DNA of 62,077 nucleotides, taken from NCBI RefSeq assembly GCF_011078175.1, contig NZ_JAALCJ010000012.1:1-62077 (forward strand), given 5' to 3'. Source of the DNA: Enterobacter cloacae. GTDB taxonomy: Bacteria > Pseudomonadota > Gammaproteobacteria > Enterobacterales > Enterobacteriaceae. The notes beneath the pieces were generated by a model. It was not told the origin of the DNA. It made no database searches and saw only the letters and a program-made list of their open reading frames with translations. Both the position numbers and the translations under genes were made by a program. Within the stretch, counting starts at the first letter, position 1; each line of letters opens with the position of its first letter. Positions 18,523 through 27,229 of this stretch are shown here, one piece after another.

Positions 18523-18683
18523 CCCTCACCCCGGCCCTCTCCCATGGGGAGAGGGAGAAACCGCACTGGCCTTTTGGCCTTTGGAGAGAGGGAGAAAATC
18601 GCACCCGCCTTTTGGCCTTTGGAGAGAGGGAAACCGCACCGGACAGTTCCCTCGCCCCTTTGTGGAGAGGGTTAGGGTGAGGG
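18523..18683. repeat. compound GC-rich repeat with internal tandem units
   Basis: Outer arms CCCTCACCCCGGCCCTCTCC and GGAGAGGGTTAGGGTGAGGG form a long imperfect inverted repeat. Inside it a unit starting CGCAC and containing GCCTTTTGGCCTTTGGAGAG occurs twice in tandem, 38 bp at 18562-18599 and 35 bp at 18600-18634, with a partial third copy. It is the largest of five members of this repeat family in the window. Confidence 0.85.
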
Positions 18684-18690
18684 GAAAGGA

Positions 18691-19053
18691 TCAGAACGCC
18701 GTCTTACAAAAACCCGTCATCTCTTTCAGGCCCATTTCGCGGCCAAGCTCGGTCATCGGGTGCACCACCACCAGGCCACGGACGCTTTTCTTCAGCTTGC
18801 CCATGTCGGCCTGCTCTTTTTTGGTGATTGCACGGCGATGCGGCATGTTCATCAGCTTCTGCGCTTCTTTACTCAGCTTCTGGCCTTTCACTTCGCGCAG
18901 GCGCTCAATTTCCGCCTCCAGCTTCACGGACTCTTTTTCCAGCTCGGCATATTTCTCGGCGGAATCGACCAGGGAGAGGCCAGCCATCTGATGGCGGATC
19001 AGGTCCAGACGGTCGCTCAAGCGTTTAATTTCGTTCTTTTCGACTTCTTTCAT
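18691..19053 (-). CDS. yibL: YibL, conserved ribosome-associated protein
   Basis: Basic, mostly helical protein of 120 residues, the E. coli YibL length (DUF2810). Residues about 5-60 form a likely coiled coil ([20 protein letters not shown]). The C-terminal half is rich in lysine and arginine ([20 protein letters not shown]). E. coli YibL co-purifies with ribosomes, but its job is unknown. It lies between the lactate and mannitol operons, as in E. coli. Confidence 0.92.
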   Translation of the reverse strand: MKEVEKNEIKRLSDRLDLIRHQMAGLSLVDSAEKYAELEKESVKLEAEIERLREVKGQKLSKEAQKLMNMPHRRAITKKEQADMGKLKKSVRGLVVVHPMTELGREMGLKEMTGFCKTAF

Positions 19054-19111
19054 GACAAATAACTCTGAAAACGGGGAATTTACAGGGAAGGATACACCAA
19101 TGTGTGCGGGC

Positions 19112-19702
19112 TTACTTCTGAAACGCTTTTTTTAAGCTGATTTTAGAAATCAGCTCAGTCAGGGAAAGCACCATGGTGGAGCGGACAACCTGTTGATAAC
19201 GCAGCTTTTGCATCGCATACAGCTCAGGGTCGCTGTTATCAAACTGAGGTGCAGGAGGAAGCGCGGATACGCAGTGCAGTTCGCCGAAGGGCCCCAGTAT
19301 CTCATCATCGGTAAAGGTGTACTCATTACCGTCATGATTGAGCTCTTCGCGCAGCGCCATTAACAGCTCGGCATCTTCATACTCCTGGCGGTTCAGCACG
19401 CCAAGACCGTAAATCAGCTTCAGCCGTACTGATAAATCGCCCAGCGGTCCGTCTCCGTCCAGTAACGGTTCTACAGCATACTTTACCGCGTAGTCGTCTT
19501 TGCGAAACACCTGAAGCACCAGAATGTTCACCGCCTCGGTTAACAGCTCGACGGCGGCAATCAGGAAACTTCGTACGGTTTTGCCAGCATTCAGACGTTC
19601 AAGCACACGATTTTCAAAGGCCTGGGTTTGTTCCATTATTGCCTGCATATCTGACAATCTGTTATTCGGGCGCAGGCTAACCTGCGCCGGGCTCTGCATC
19701 AT
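19112..19702 (-). CDS. mtlR: MtlR, mannitol operon repressor
   Basis: Protein of 196 residues (E. coli 195), nearly identical from [12 protein letters not shown] to the end ISLKKAFQK. It represses the mannitol operon in E. coli. It has no recognisable helix-turn-helix, and structural work on the family suggested it does not bind DNA on its own. The ATG overlaps the mtlD stop (ATGA context), so it is translated with mtlD. Confidence 0.96.
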   Translation of the reverse strand: MMQSPAQVSLRPNNRLSDMQAIMEQTQAFENRVLERLNAGKTVRSFLIAAVELLTEAVNILVLQVFRKDDYAVKYAVEPLLDGDGPLGDLSVRLKLIYGLGVLNRQEYEDAELLMALREELNHDGNEYTFTDDEILGPFGELHCVSALPPAPQFDNSDPELYAMQKLRYQQVVRSTMVLSLTELISKISLKKAFQK

Positions 19703-20847
19703 TTGGTTGCGTTATATGCGTTGACCGCCTCCGCAACCACGTCACTGTTGGCATCCAGACCGGAGATCTGCGCCAGCGCAGCCTGCGCACCTTTGTCTTC
19801 AATCAGCTGAGCCAGCTCAATCGCCTGCGGGTCCTGCTCGCTACGGTAGTGCATGGCGGCGGCAATCCCTTTCACCAGGTTGGCGTGCGGCAGGCCGTAT
19901 TCCAGCGTGCCCAGCAGCGGTTTAATCAGGCGATCGCCCGCGCTCAGCTTACGCAGCGGCTGACGGCCCACGCGCTCAACGTCATCTTTCAGATACGGGT
20001 TTTCAAAACGACCGAGGATTTTCTGGATGTAGGCTGCGTGTTTGTCAGCATCAAAACCGTAGCGTTTGATCAGCACCGCGCCGCTCTCCTCCATTGCCCC
20101 TTTAACCACTGCACGGATGTTCTCATCGAGGATCGCGTCACGAATGGTCTGATGACCCGCCAATTTTCCGAGGTACGCGGTTATAGCATGCCCGGTGTTC
20201 AGCGTGAAGAGTTTACGTTCGACAAATGCCATCAGGTTATCGGTTAATTCCATTCCCGGAATGGTCGGCAGCGTGCCCTTAAACTGGGTTTTATCAACGA
20301 TCCACTCGCTGAAGGTTTCCACGGTCACTTCCAGCGGGTCGTTGGTGGCGGATTCTGACGGCGGAACGATCCGATCCACGGCGGAATCCACAAACCCGAC
20401 GTGCGCTTCAACCCAGGCTTTATCTTCGTCTGCGACAGCCGCAAGAACGTGGCCTTTCAGCTGCGTGGTGCCGCGCACCATGTTTTCACAAGCGATGATG
20501 TTCAGCGGGGTTTCAACGCCCTGTGCTTTACGCTTCGCCAGGCCTTTCGCGACCGCCGGGGCGATGCGCTCAAGCACCACTGGACCTACGGCTGTGGTGA
20601 CCAGATCAACGCTTGCGATGAGGTCAATCACGTCGTCGCCAATGCTGCTTACCGCGTTCACGCCAGAGACCGTTTCAACCTGCTCGTTTTCACCTACAAC
20701 ATGTACCTGATAGCTATGACGGGCATTCAGGGCATCCAGAACCACCTGATTCACATCGGCGAATGTCAGGGTAATGCCCGCGTCTGCCAGCAGTTTGCCA
20801 ATAAAACCACGACCGATGTTACCTGCGCCAAAATGTAATGCTTTCAT
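19699..20847 (-). CDS. mtlD: MtlD, mannitol-1-phosphate 5-dehydrogenase
   Basis: NAD-dependent dehydrogenase of 382 residues that oxidises mannitol-1-phosphate to fructose-6-phosphate. The N-terminal Rossmann motif is [20 protein letters not shown] (residues 5-24), and the catalytic-domain segment is [18 protein letters not shown] use the ATG at 20847, which gives the E. coli N-terminus MKALHFG. The frame opens six codons earlier, but that adds residues not found in the family. It is separated from mtlA by a repeat element. Confidence 0.96.
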   Translation of the reverse strand: MKALHFGAGNIGRGFIGKLLADAGITLTFADVNQVVLDALNARHSYQVHVVGENEQVETVSGVNAVSSIGDDVIDLIASVDLVTTAVGPVVLERIAPAVAKGLAKRKAQGVETPLNIIACENMVRGTTQLKGHVLAAVADEDKAWVEAHVGFVDSAVDRIVPPSESATNDPLEVTVETFSEWIVDKTQFKGTLPTIPGMELTDNLMAFVERKLFTLNTGHAITAYLGKLAGHQTIRDAILDENIRAVVKGAMEESGAVLIKRYGFDADKHAAYIQKILGRFENPYLKDDVERVGRQPLRKLSAGDRLIKPLLGTLEYGLPHANLVKGIAAAMHYRSEQDPQAIELAQLIEDKGAQAALAQISGLDANSDVVAEAVNAYNATK

Positions 20848-20876
20848 AGAGTTAACCTTCATCAATGTTTTTACCC

Positions 20877-20938
20877 GAGAGGGCTGGGGTGAGGAGCTTT
20901 CTCCCCCTCACCCTAGCCCTCTCCCCGGGGGGAGAGGG
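20877..20938. repeat. GC-rich repeat between mtlA and mtlD
   Basis: Three related arms lie in a row: GAGAGGGCTGGGGTGAGG, then CCCTCACCCTAGCCCTCTCC, then GGGGGGAGAGGG. They can form alternative hairpins in the mtlAD mRNA. It belongs to the same family as the copies at 18523, 23941, 31659 and 38051. Lying inside an operon, it may affect relative yields of MtlA and MtlD. Confidence 0.85.
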
Positions 20939-20949
20939 AAGAGGCGCTG

Positions 20950-22857
20950 TTATTTGTTAAGCAGGGCCAGAACTTCTTCAACGCTGGTGGTGTTGGCCAG
21001 ACGCTCAATGACCGTTTCATCATCCAGGGCGTTGGTCAGGCTGGTGATCACCTGGATATGCTCGTTGTTGCGAGCGGCGATACCAATCACCAGACGGGCG
21101 ATGTCGTCTTCTTCTTCACCGAAGCGCACGCCATCAGGATACTGACAGAACACCACGCCGGTTTTCAGCACGCGGTCTTTGGCTTCAACCGTACCGTGCG
21201 GAACCGCGATAGATTCACCGAGGTAGGTTGGGGTCAGTTTTTCACGCTCCAGCATCGCGTCGACATATTCAGGCTGAACGTAGCCGCCTTTCACAAGCTG
21301 CTCACCGGCGAAGCGAATCGCCTCTTCTTTGGTGCTCGCAGTACGGCCGAGGAAGATGTTCTCCGCACCCAGTTTAAACAGGTGGTCGTTACTCTCGTCG
21401 AAGCTGTCCTGGAGGCTGCTGCGCACTTTCACTTCATTGTCTTCGTGACGCTGCGCCGCAACCAGGCGTTCGGTCAGGCTGGTGTAGAGGCCGCTGTCGA
21501 GGAAGTTGGTCAGGGAAATATGCTGCGCCTGCGGTACCTGACGCATAGCGCGTTCGGTCAGATCGCGGTGCGTGATCACCAGGTCAACGTCCGGCGGCAG
21601 GCTGTTGATCGCGCTATTGGTCACGGAGATATTGGTCAGACCCGCATCCTGCACTTTCTTACGCAGCACGCCGGCACCCATTGCGCTGGAACCCATACCG
21701 GCGTCGCAGGCAACGATGATTTTACGCACGTGGCTCAGGTCGTTTGAGACATCACCCGCCGCCAGCGGCGTTGCGCCTTTGGATTCGGCTTTCATGTCAT
21801 GCATACGACGGGTTGCCGCTTCGATATCGTCGTCTTCTTTCACCTTGCTGGTTTTCAGCAGGATAGCGGAGACCACGAAGGAGACGGCCATGGCTGCGCA
21901 GATCGCCGCGATGTTCGCGAAGTAGGCGCCTTTCGGGGTCATCGCCAGTACCGCCAGGATAGAGCCCGGAGAAGCAGGAGACACCAGACCACCGCCCAGC
22001 ACGCTCAGGGTGAACACGCCGGTCATACCGCCAAGGATAACGGCCAGGATCAGACGTGGGTTCATCAGCACATACGGGAAGTAAATTTCGTGAATACCGC
22101 CCAGGAAGTGGATGATAGCCGCGCCGCCAGCAGACTGTTTCGCGCTGCCGCGACCAAAGAACATATACGCCAGCAGAACGCCCATACCCGGACCCGGGTT
22201 CGCTTCAATCAGGAAGAAGATGGACTTGCCGAGATCGTGAGACTGCTGAATACCCAGCGGCGAGAAGATACCGTGGTTGATAGCGTTGTTGAGGAACAGG
22301 ATTTTCGCCGGTTCAACAAAGATAGACGCCAGCGGCAGCATGTCGTGCGCCACCATGAAGTTAACGCCTGCCGCCAGAATTTTGGACAGCACTTCAACCG
22401 CCGGGCCAATGCCGAGGAACGCCAGAATCGCGAGGATCATCCCGATGATGCCCGCGGAGAAGTTGTTCACCAGCATTTCGAAGCCGGATTTGATTTTGCC
22501 ATCAACCCAGACGTCAAATTTCTTAATTGCCCAGCCGCCCAGAGGACCGGCAATCATCGCACCGAGGAACATCGGCATATCCGCGCCGACGATAACACCC
22601 ATGGTTGTGATGGCACCCACGACGCCACCACGGTCACCGCCCACCAGACGACCCCCGGTATAACCGATGAGCAGCGGCAGCAGGTAAGTAATCATTGGGC
22701 CAACAAGTTTCGCCAGCGTTTCGTTAGGCAACCACCCTGTCGGAATGAACAATGCGGTGATAATACCCCAGGCGATAAACGCGCCGATATTTGGCATCAC
22801 CATGTTGCTGAGGAAACGACCAAAGCTTTGCACTTTGATCTTGAAATCGGATGACAT
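20950..22857 (-). CDS. mtlA: MtlA, mannitol PTS enzyme IICBA
   Basis: Fused phosphotransferase permease of 635 residues (E. coli 637). It imports D-mannitol while phosphorylating it. Order: membrane IIC domain (about 1-340, with GGIHEIYFP), IIB domain with phosphocysteine Cys384 in VACDAGMGSSAMG, and IIA domain with phosphohistidine His554 in AVPHGTVEAK. All key residues are present. It is the first gene of mtlADR. A long upstream region with four CRP sites indicates strong catabolite control. Confidence 0.97.
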   Translation of the reverse strand: MSSDFKIKVQSFGRFLSNMVMPNIGAFIAWGIITALFIPTGWLPNETLAKLVGPMITYLLPLLIGYTGGRLVGGDRGGVVGAITTMGVIVGADMPMFLGAMIAGPLGGWAIKKFDVWVDGKIKSGFEMLVNNFSAGIIGMILAILAFLGIGPAVEVLSKILAAGVNFMVAHDMLPLASIFVEPAKILFLNNAINHGIFSPLGIQQSHDLGKSIFFLIEANPGPGMGVLLAYMFFGRGSAKQSAGGAAIIHFLGGIHEIYFPYVLMNPRLILAVILGGMTGVFTLSVLGGGLVSPASPGSILAVLAMTPKGAYFANIAAICAAMAVSFVVSAILLKTSKVKEDDDIEAATRRMHDMKAESKGATPLAAGDVSNDLSHVRKIIVACDAGMGSSAMGAGVLRKKVQDAGLTNISVTNSAINSLPPDVDLVITHRDLTERAMRQVPQAQHISLTNFLDSGLYTSLTERLVAAQRHEDNEVKVRSSLQDSFDESNDHLFKLGAENIFLGRTASTKEEAIRFAGEQLVKGGYVQPEYVDAMLEREKLTPTYLGESIAVPHGTVEAKDRVLKTGVVFCQYPDGVRFGEEEDDIARLVIGIAARNNEHIQVITSLTNALDDETVIERLANTTSVEEVLALLNK

Positions 22858-22999
22858 AAAACACCCCTTCTTATGTTTACGCTTAGGCTTGCGGCCCGAG
22901 GTTTATCGTTAATGTGCGGCGGCAGAGGTAGCCGGGCCCTGTTCTGATGCTGTGAAATCTGGCACTGAATCGTTCAACTGTCCAGACAGCGAAATTTTG

Positions 23000-23015
23000 T
23001 GTGATCTGAATCACA
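23000..23015. promoter_or_regulatory. CRP site 1 upstream of mtlA
   Basis: TGTGATCTGAATCACA has both half-sites (TGTGA and TCACA) perfect around six bases. It is the CRP site closest to mtlA, centred about 150 bases from the mtlA start codon. Confidence 0.88.
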
Positions 23016-23043
23016 TGAATGTAGGGGGTGAGGACATTAATGA

Positions 23044-23059
23044 AGTGATCGCTATCACA
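23044..23059. promoter_or_regulatory. CRP site 2 upstream of mtlA
   Basis: AGTGATCGCTATCACA has one base off in the left half-site and a perfect right half. Its centre is 44 bp from site 1. Confidence 0.8.
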
Positions 23060-23116
23060 TAATGAGTGTGTAAAAAAAATACATCGCTCAGAAATACGCC
23101 AAAATGAACGGTGTTT

Positions 23117-23132
23117 TGTGATTTATATCACA
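23117..23132. promoter_or_regulatory. CRP site 3 upstream of mtlA
   Basis: TGTGATTTATATCACA has both halves perfect. Its centre is 73 bp from site 2, close to seven helical turns. Confidence 0.88.
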
Positions 23133-23160
23133 ATGTTAAGTTGGCTATTTGTTTCCAGAT

Positions 23161-23176
23161 TGTGATTTGATTCACA
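23161..23176. promoter_or_regulatory. CRP site 4 upstream of mtlA
   Basis: TGTGATTTGATTCACA has both halves perfect. Its centre is 44 bp from site 3. It lies near a possible plus-strand promoter (TTGTGA at 23160-23165, TTTTAT at 23183-23188, 17 bp apart) pointing to yibF. Confidence 0.88.
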
Positions 23177-23213
23177 AAATATTTTTATGCAGATTTCTCC
23201 CGTATCCCCTCAT

Positions 23214-23246
23214 GGCAGGAATGCGATACGCATACCTGCCTTTTTT
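23214..23246 (+). terminator. terminator upstream of yibF
   Basis: Stem GGCAGG (23214-23219) pairs with CCTGCC (23235-23240), with an inner ATGC/GCAT pairing around GATAC, then six T residues. It ends 47 bases before the yibF start, on the same strand. No known plus-strand gene needs it, since mtlA is divergent. It could cap a short RNA or attenuate yibF. Confidence 0.75.
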
Positions 23247-23293
23247 CACGGCTTGATCCATACTGACCTCTTTGTGGGCATTAAGGATAAGCA

Positions 23294-23902
23294 ATGAAAC
23301 TCATCGGCAGTTATACCAGTCCTTTCGTGCGTAAGATTTCGATTCTCCTGCTGGAGAAAGGGATTGAATTTGAATTCGTAAATGAACAGCCCTACAACGC
23401 AGAGAACGGCGTTGCGCAGTACAACCCGCTGGGGAAAGTCCCGGCGCTGGTAACGGACGAGGGCGACTACTGGTTTGATTCCCCAATCATTGCGGAGTAC
23501 ATCGAGCTGCTTGGCGTTGCGCCAGCCATGCTGCCGGCGGAGCCAAAAGCAGCGCTGGCGATGAAGCAAATTGAAGCCCTGGCGGACGGCATTATGGATG
23601 CGGCGTTAACGTCCGTACGCGAGCAGGCAAGGCCCGCCGCCCAGCAGTCAGAAAATGAGCTGCTGCGCCAGCGCGAAAAAATTAGCCGCAGCCTGGATAT
23701 GTGCGAACAGCTGATCCGCGACGGGAAAATTCAGAGCGATAGCCTGAATCTGGCGACGATCGCCATCGCCTGCGCCATTGGCTACCTCAATTTCCGCCGC
23801 GTCTCGCCGGGCTGGTGCGTGGATCGTCCGCTGCTGGTCAAACTGGCGGAGACGCTCTTCCAGCGCGAAAGTTTCGCCCGGACCGAACCACCAAAGGCTT
23901 GA
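23294..23902 (+). CDS. yibF: YibF, glutathione S-transferase-like protein
   Basis: Protein of 202 residues, the E. coli YibF length. The N-terminal thioredoxin-like domain (1-80) has the GST signature [19 protein letters not shown] and the glutathione-binding segment NPLGKVPAL...DSPIIAEYI. An all-helical C-terminal domain follows. E. coli YibF binds glutathione, but its substrate is unknown. It lies upstream of selA on the same strand, 103 bases apart, as in E. coli. A terminator precedes it. Confidence 0.94.
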   Translation: MKLIGSYTSPFVRKISILLLEKGIEFEFVNEQPYNAENGVAQYNPLGKVPALVTDEGDYWFDSPIIAEYIELLGVAPAMLPAEPKAALAMKQIEALADGIMDAALTSVREQARPAAQQSENELLRQREKISRSLDMCEQLIRDGKIQSDSLNLATIAIACAIGYLNFRRVSPGWCVDRPLLVKLAETLFQRESFARTEPPKA

Positions 23903-23940
23903 TGCGGGTTATAACACTTCCTGGCGGGAGGCGGTACAAT

Positions 23941-23980
23941 CCCCTCACATGTTAACTCCCTCTCCCGTCGGGAGGGGGGA
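23941..23980. repeat. GC-rich repeat between yibF and selA
   Basis: A degenerate member of the CCCTCAC...CTCTCCC family: CCCCTCAC is followed by CTCCCTCTCCC-GTC-GGGAGGGGGGA, which forms a hairpin with an 8-10 bp stem. It sits just before the selA ribosome binding site. Confidence 0.6.
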
Positions 23981-24005
23981 AGATATTTACTCGCCAGGCA
24001 CATTC

Positions 24006-25391
24006 ATGACTACTCATCATTCCCTCTACAGCCAGATCCCCGCTACCGATCGTCTGCTTCGTGACCCGCGCATTACGGCGGTGCTGGAGCAGTTTGGTCA
24101 TACTGCAACGGTCGATATGCTACGCCAGCTTCAGGACGACGCGCGTCGCCATATTCAGGCTGAGAATGCGCTTCCCGGCTGGTGCGTGGCGTGGGCGCAG
24201 GAAGCTGAACGGAGGCTTAGCAAGCATGCGCAAAGCGCGTTGCGCCCGGTTATTAACCTGACGGGCACGGTGCTGCACACCAATCTGGGGCGGGCACAGC
24301 AGGCAGAAGAGGCGATAGAGGCTGTCACCCTGGCCATGCGCTCGCCGGTGACGCTGGAGTACGATCTGGACGGCGCCGGGCGCGGACATCGCGATCGCGC
24401 GCTGGCGGATCTTCTCTGCCAGATCACCGGCGCGGAAGATGCCTGCATTGTGAATAACAACGCGGCGGCAGTGCTGTTAATGCTGGCGGCCACCGCGAGC
24501 GGAAAAGAGGTTGTCGTCTCTCGCGGCGAGCTGGTGGAGATCGGCGGGGCGTTTCGTATTCCGGATGTCATGCGCCAGGCGGGCTGCACGCTGCATGAAG
24601 TAGGCACAACCAACCGTACCCATGCAAAAGATTATCGCGCGGCGGTGAATGAAAACACCGCCCTGCTGATGAAAGTGCATACCAGCAATTACCACATTGA
24701 GGGTTTCACCAAAACGGTGGAAGAGGCCGAACTGGCCGCCATCGGGCGCGAGCTGAACGTGCCGGTGGTTGCCGATCTTGGCAGCGGGTCGCTGGTGGAT
24801 ATGCGCCAGTTCGGTTTGCCGAAAGAGCCGATGGTGCAGGAGATGATCGCCGCGGGCGTCAGCCTGGTCAGTTTCTCCGGCGATAAACTGCTGGGCGGGC
24901 CGCAGGCGGGGATTATTGTCGGCAAGCGCGAGCTGATTGCGCAGCTACAGCAGCACCCGCTGAAGCGCGCCCTGCGTGCCGATAAAATGACGCTGGCCGC
25001 GCTGGAAGCTACGCTGCGGCTCTATCTCCACCCGGAGAAACTGGCTGACCGCCTGCCCACGTTGCGTTTGCTAAGCCGTGATGCGGCCTCCATTCGCGCG
25101 CAGGCGGAAGCGCTACTGCCGCAGGTTGCTCCTCATTACCCTGAGTTTGACGTTCGTATCGAGCCTTGCCTGTCGCAAATTGGCAGCGGTTCGCTGCCCG
25201 TGGACAGGTTACCGAGCGAAGCGCTGACGTTCACCCCGCGCGACGGACGCGGAAGCCAGCTTGAGGCGCTGTCGGCGCGCTGGCGCGCATTACCGATGCC
25301 GGTGATAGGCCGTATCGGTGACGGCCGCATGTGGCTGGATTTACGCTGTCTGGAAGATGAAATGCGGTTTCTGGAGATGATGTTGAAATGA
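24006..25391 (+). CDS. selA: SelA, L-seryl-tRNA(Sec) selenium transferase
   Basis: PLP enzyme of 461 residues (E. coli 463). It converts seryl-tRNA(Sec) to selenocysteyl-tRNA(Sec) with selenophosphate. The PLP lysine is Lys294 in [14 protein letters not shown]. The core [19 protein letters not shown] (about 79-97) is conserved. I take the ATG at 24006, which gives [20 protein letters not shown], the family N-terminus. The frame runs open upstream into yibF, but that is out-of-frame reading of yibF. The stop overlaps the selB start (ATGA). Confidence 0.96.
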   Translation: MTTHHSLYSQIPATDRLLRDPRITAVLEQFGHTATVDMLRQLQDDARRHIQAENALPGWCVAWAQEAERRLSKHAQSALRPVINLTGTVLHTNLGRAQQAEEAIEAVTLAMRSPVTLEYDLDGAGRGHRDRALADLLCQITGAEDACIVNNNAAAVLLMLAATASGKEVVVSRGELVEIGGAFRIPDVMRQAGCTLHEVGTTNRTHAKDYRAAVNENTALLMKVHTSNYHIEGFTKTVEEAELAAIGRELNVPVVADLGSGSLVDMRQFGLPKEPMVQEMIAAGVSLVSFSGDKLLGGPQAGIIVGKRELIAQLQQHPLKRALRADKMTLAALEATLRLYLHPEKLADRLPTLRLLSRDAASIRAQAEALLPQVAPHYPEFDVRIEPCLSQIGSGSLPVDRLPSEALTFTPRDGRGSQLEALSARWRALPMPVIGRIGDGRMWLDLRCLEDEMRFLEMMLK

Positions 25392-27226
25392 TTATTGCCA
25401 CCGCCGGTCACGTTGACCACGGCAAAACCACGTTATTGCAGGCCATTACGGGCGTGAATGCCGATCGCCTGCCGGAAGAGAAAAAGCGCGGCATGACCAT
25501 TGACCTGGGTTATGCCTACTGGCCGCAGCCTGATGGTCGCGTGCTGGGTTTTATCGACGTGCCCGGACACGAGAAGTTTCTTTCCAATATGCTCGCGGGC
25601 GTGGGCGGGATCGATCATGCGCTGCTGGTAGTGGCGTGCGATGACGGGGTGATGGCGCAAACGCGCGAGCATCTGGCGATCCTCCAGCTGACGGGAAACC
25701 CACAGTTGACAGTCGCTCTCACCAAAGCGGACCGTGTGGATGAGGCGCGTATCGACGAGGTGCGTGAAGAGGTGCTGGCGGCGCTGAGTGAGTACGGTTT
25801 TAAGGATGTCGCACTGTTTGTCACCGTAGCGACGGAAGGCCGCGGTATCGACGCTCTTCGCAACCATTTGCAGCAGATCCCGTCTCGTGAGCATGCCAGC
25901 CATCACCGCTTCCGTCTGGCGATCGACAGGGCGTTCACCGTGAAAGGGGCTGGGCTGGTGGTGACCGGTACCGCGCTGAGCGGCGAAGTGAACGTGGGCG
26001 ATACCCTGTGGCTGACGGGCGTGAACAAACCGATGCGCGTGCGCGGGCTTCACGCGCAAAACCAGCCGGTGGAACGGGCCCATGCCGGGCAGCGTATCGC
26101 GCTAAACATTGCCGGTGATGCCGAAAAAGACCAGCTTAACCGCGGCGACTGGCTGCTGGGCGACGCGCCGCCGGAGCCTTCTGAACGGATCATCGTTTCT
26201 CTCCAGACCCACACGCCGCTGACCCAGTGGCAGCCGCTGCATATCCACCACGCGGCCAGCCACATCACTGGACGCGTGTCGCTGCTGGAAAACGATCTCG
26301 CCGAACTGGTGTTCGACTCCCCGCTCTGGCTGGCGGATAACGACCGTCTGGTTCTGCGCGATATTTCGGCGCAGGAAACGCTGGCGGGCGCGCGCGTGGT
26401 CTTGCTGAATCCTCCCCGTCGCGGCAAGCGTAAGCCTGAGTATTTACAGTGGCTGGCCGCGCTTGCTCAGGCCCGCGGTGATAAGTCTGCGTTAGATATC
26501 CACCTTGAGCGTGGTGCGGTGGATCTGGCTGCGTTCGCCTGGGCGCGCCAGCTCAGCGGGGAAGGATTGCGTCTTCTGACGCAGGAACCAGGTTTTATTC
26601 AGGCCGGCAATAGCCTGCTGAACGCGCCGGTGGCAGCGCGCTGGCAGCGCAAAGTGCTGAGCACGCTGGCGACCTACCATGAACAGCATCAGGATGAGCC
26701 CGGCCCGGGCCGTGAACGTCTGCGGCGCATGGCGTTGCCCATGGAAGACGACGCGCTGGTGCTGTTGCTGATTGAAAACATGCGTGAAAGCGGGGTGATT
26801 GCAAGCCATCACGGCTGGCTACACCTGCCGGAACACAAGGCCGGTTTTACCGCTGAACAGGACGCGGTCTGGCAAAAAGTCGCGCCGCTGTTTGGCGATG
26901 AACCGTGGTGGGTGCGCGATCTGGCGCGTGAAACCCATACCGATGAGCAGCTGATGCGTCAGGTACTGCGTCATGCGGCACAGCAGGGGATGATTGTGGC
27001 GATCGTGAAAGATCGTTATTACCGCAACGATCGGATCGTCGCGTTTGCGAACCTGATCCGGGAGCTGGATCAGGCGCGCGGATCAACCTGCGCCGCAGAC
27101 TTCCGCGATAGGCTGAACGTGGGACGCAAACTGGCGATTCAGATCCTGGAGTATTTCAACCGCATCGGGTTTACGCGTCGTCGCGGCAATGACCATGTGT
27201 TACGCGACGCGCAGTTATTTCCGTAA
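25388..27226 (+). CDS. selB: SelB, selenocysteine-specific elongation factor
   Basis: Translation GTPase of 612 residues (E. coli 614) that delivers selenocysteyl-tRNA to UGA codons followed by a SECIS hairpin. G motifs: GHVDHGKT at 7-14, DVPGH at 57-61 and TKAD at 112-115. The EF-Tu-like domains end near residue 340. The C-terminal winged-helix repeats, which bind the mRNA hairpin, run from about 380 to the end. It overlaps selA by four bases. No selenoprotein gene is in this window. Confidence 0.97.
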   Translation: MIIATAGHVDHGKTTLLQAITGVNADRLPEEKKRGMTIDLGYAYWPQPDGRVLGFIDVPGHEKFLSNMLAGVGGIDHALLVVACDDGVMAQTREHLAILQLTGNPQLTVALTKADRVDEARIDEVREEVLAALSEYGFKDVALFVTVATEGRGIDALRNHLQQIPSREHASHHRFRLAIDRAFTVKGAGLVVTGTALSGEVNVGDTLWLTGVNKPMRVRGLHAQNQPVERAHAGQRIALNIAGDAEKDQLNRGDWLLGDAPPEPSERIIVSLQTHTPLTQWQPLHIHHAASHITGRVSLLENDLAELVFDSPLWLADNDRLVLRDISAQETLAGARVVLLNPPRRGKRKPEYLQWLAALAQARGDKSALDIHLERGAVDLAAFAWARQLSGEGLRLLTQEPGFIQAGNSLLNAPVAARWQRKVLSTLATYHEQHQDEPGPGRERLRRMALPMEDDALVLLLIENMRESGVIASHHGWLHLPEHKAGFTAEQDAVWQKVAPLFGDEPWWVRDLARETHTDEQLMRQVLRHAAQQGMIVAIVKDRYYRNDRIVAFANLIRELDQARGSTCAADFRDRLNVGRKLAIQILEYFNRIGFTRRRGNDHVLRDAQLFP

Positions 27227-27229
27227 GCG

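Larger units (their letters stand above)
18285..18690. other. lldP-yibL intergenic region
   Basis: This gap of 406 bases has no credible gene. The lldP-proximal 130 bases carry its promoter and the LldR-like site. The middle is A+T-rich. The last 160 bases are a GC-rich repeat cluster. Short open frames across the repeats look like chance products of the repeat and have no ribosome binding site I trust. Confidence 0.7.
22858..23293. promoter_or_regulatory. mtlA-yibF divergent regulatory region
   Basis: This 436-base gap without a gene is A+T-rich between 22975 and 23200. It contains four CRP-type sites and a Rho-independent terminator aimed at yibF. In E. coli other genes (yibH, yibI and an rhs element) lie between mtlA and yibF; here they are absent. 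Confidence 0.85.

Noticed and set aside
18562..18634. Possible CRISPR-like array
   Set aside because: There are only two to three units, directly abutting with no unique spacers. It is a tandem duplication within a dispersed repeat.
18404..18690. Small genes in the lldP-yibL spacer
   Set aside because: The open frames follow the repeat units in several frames, lack ribosome binding sites and encode low-complexity Arg/Gly/Glu-rich peptides.
21799..22854. Open frame of 351 codons antisense to mtlA
   Set aside because: It is a mirror of mtlA codon usage, rich in His, Arg and Gln, with no start signal. MtlA is certain on the other strand.
23778..24005. N-terminal extension of SelA
   Set aside because: The extra 76 codons overlap the yibF 3' end out of frame and the repeat at 23941. 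SelA homologues begin at the ATG at 24006.
23938..27226. Selenoprotein gene near selAB
   Set aside because: No frame with an internal TGA and a following SECIS-like hairpin was seen; the neighbouring genes are complete without one.
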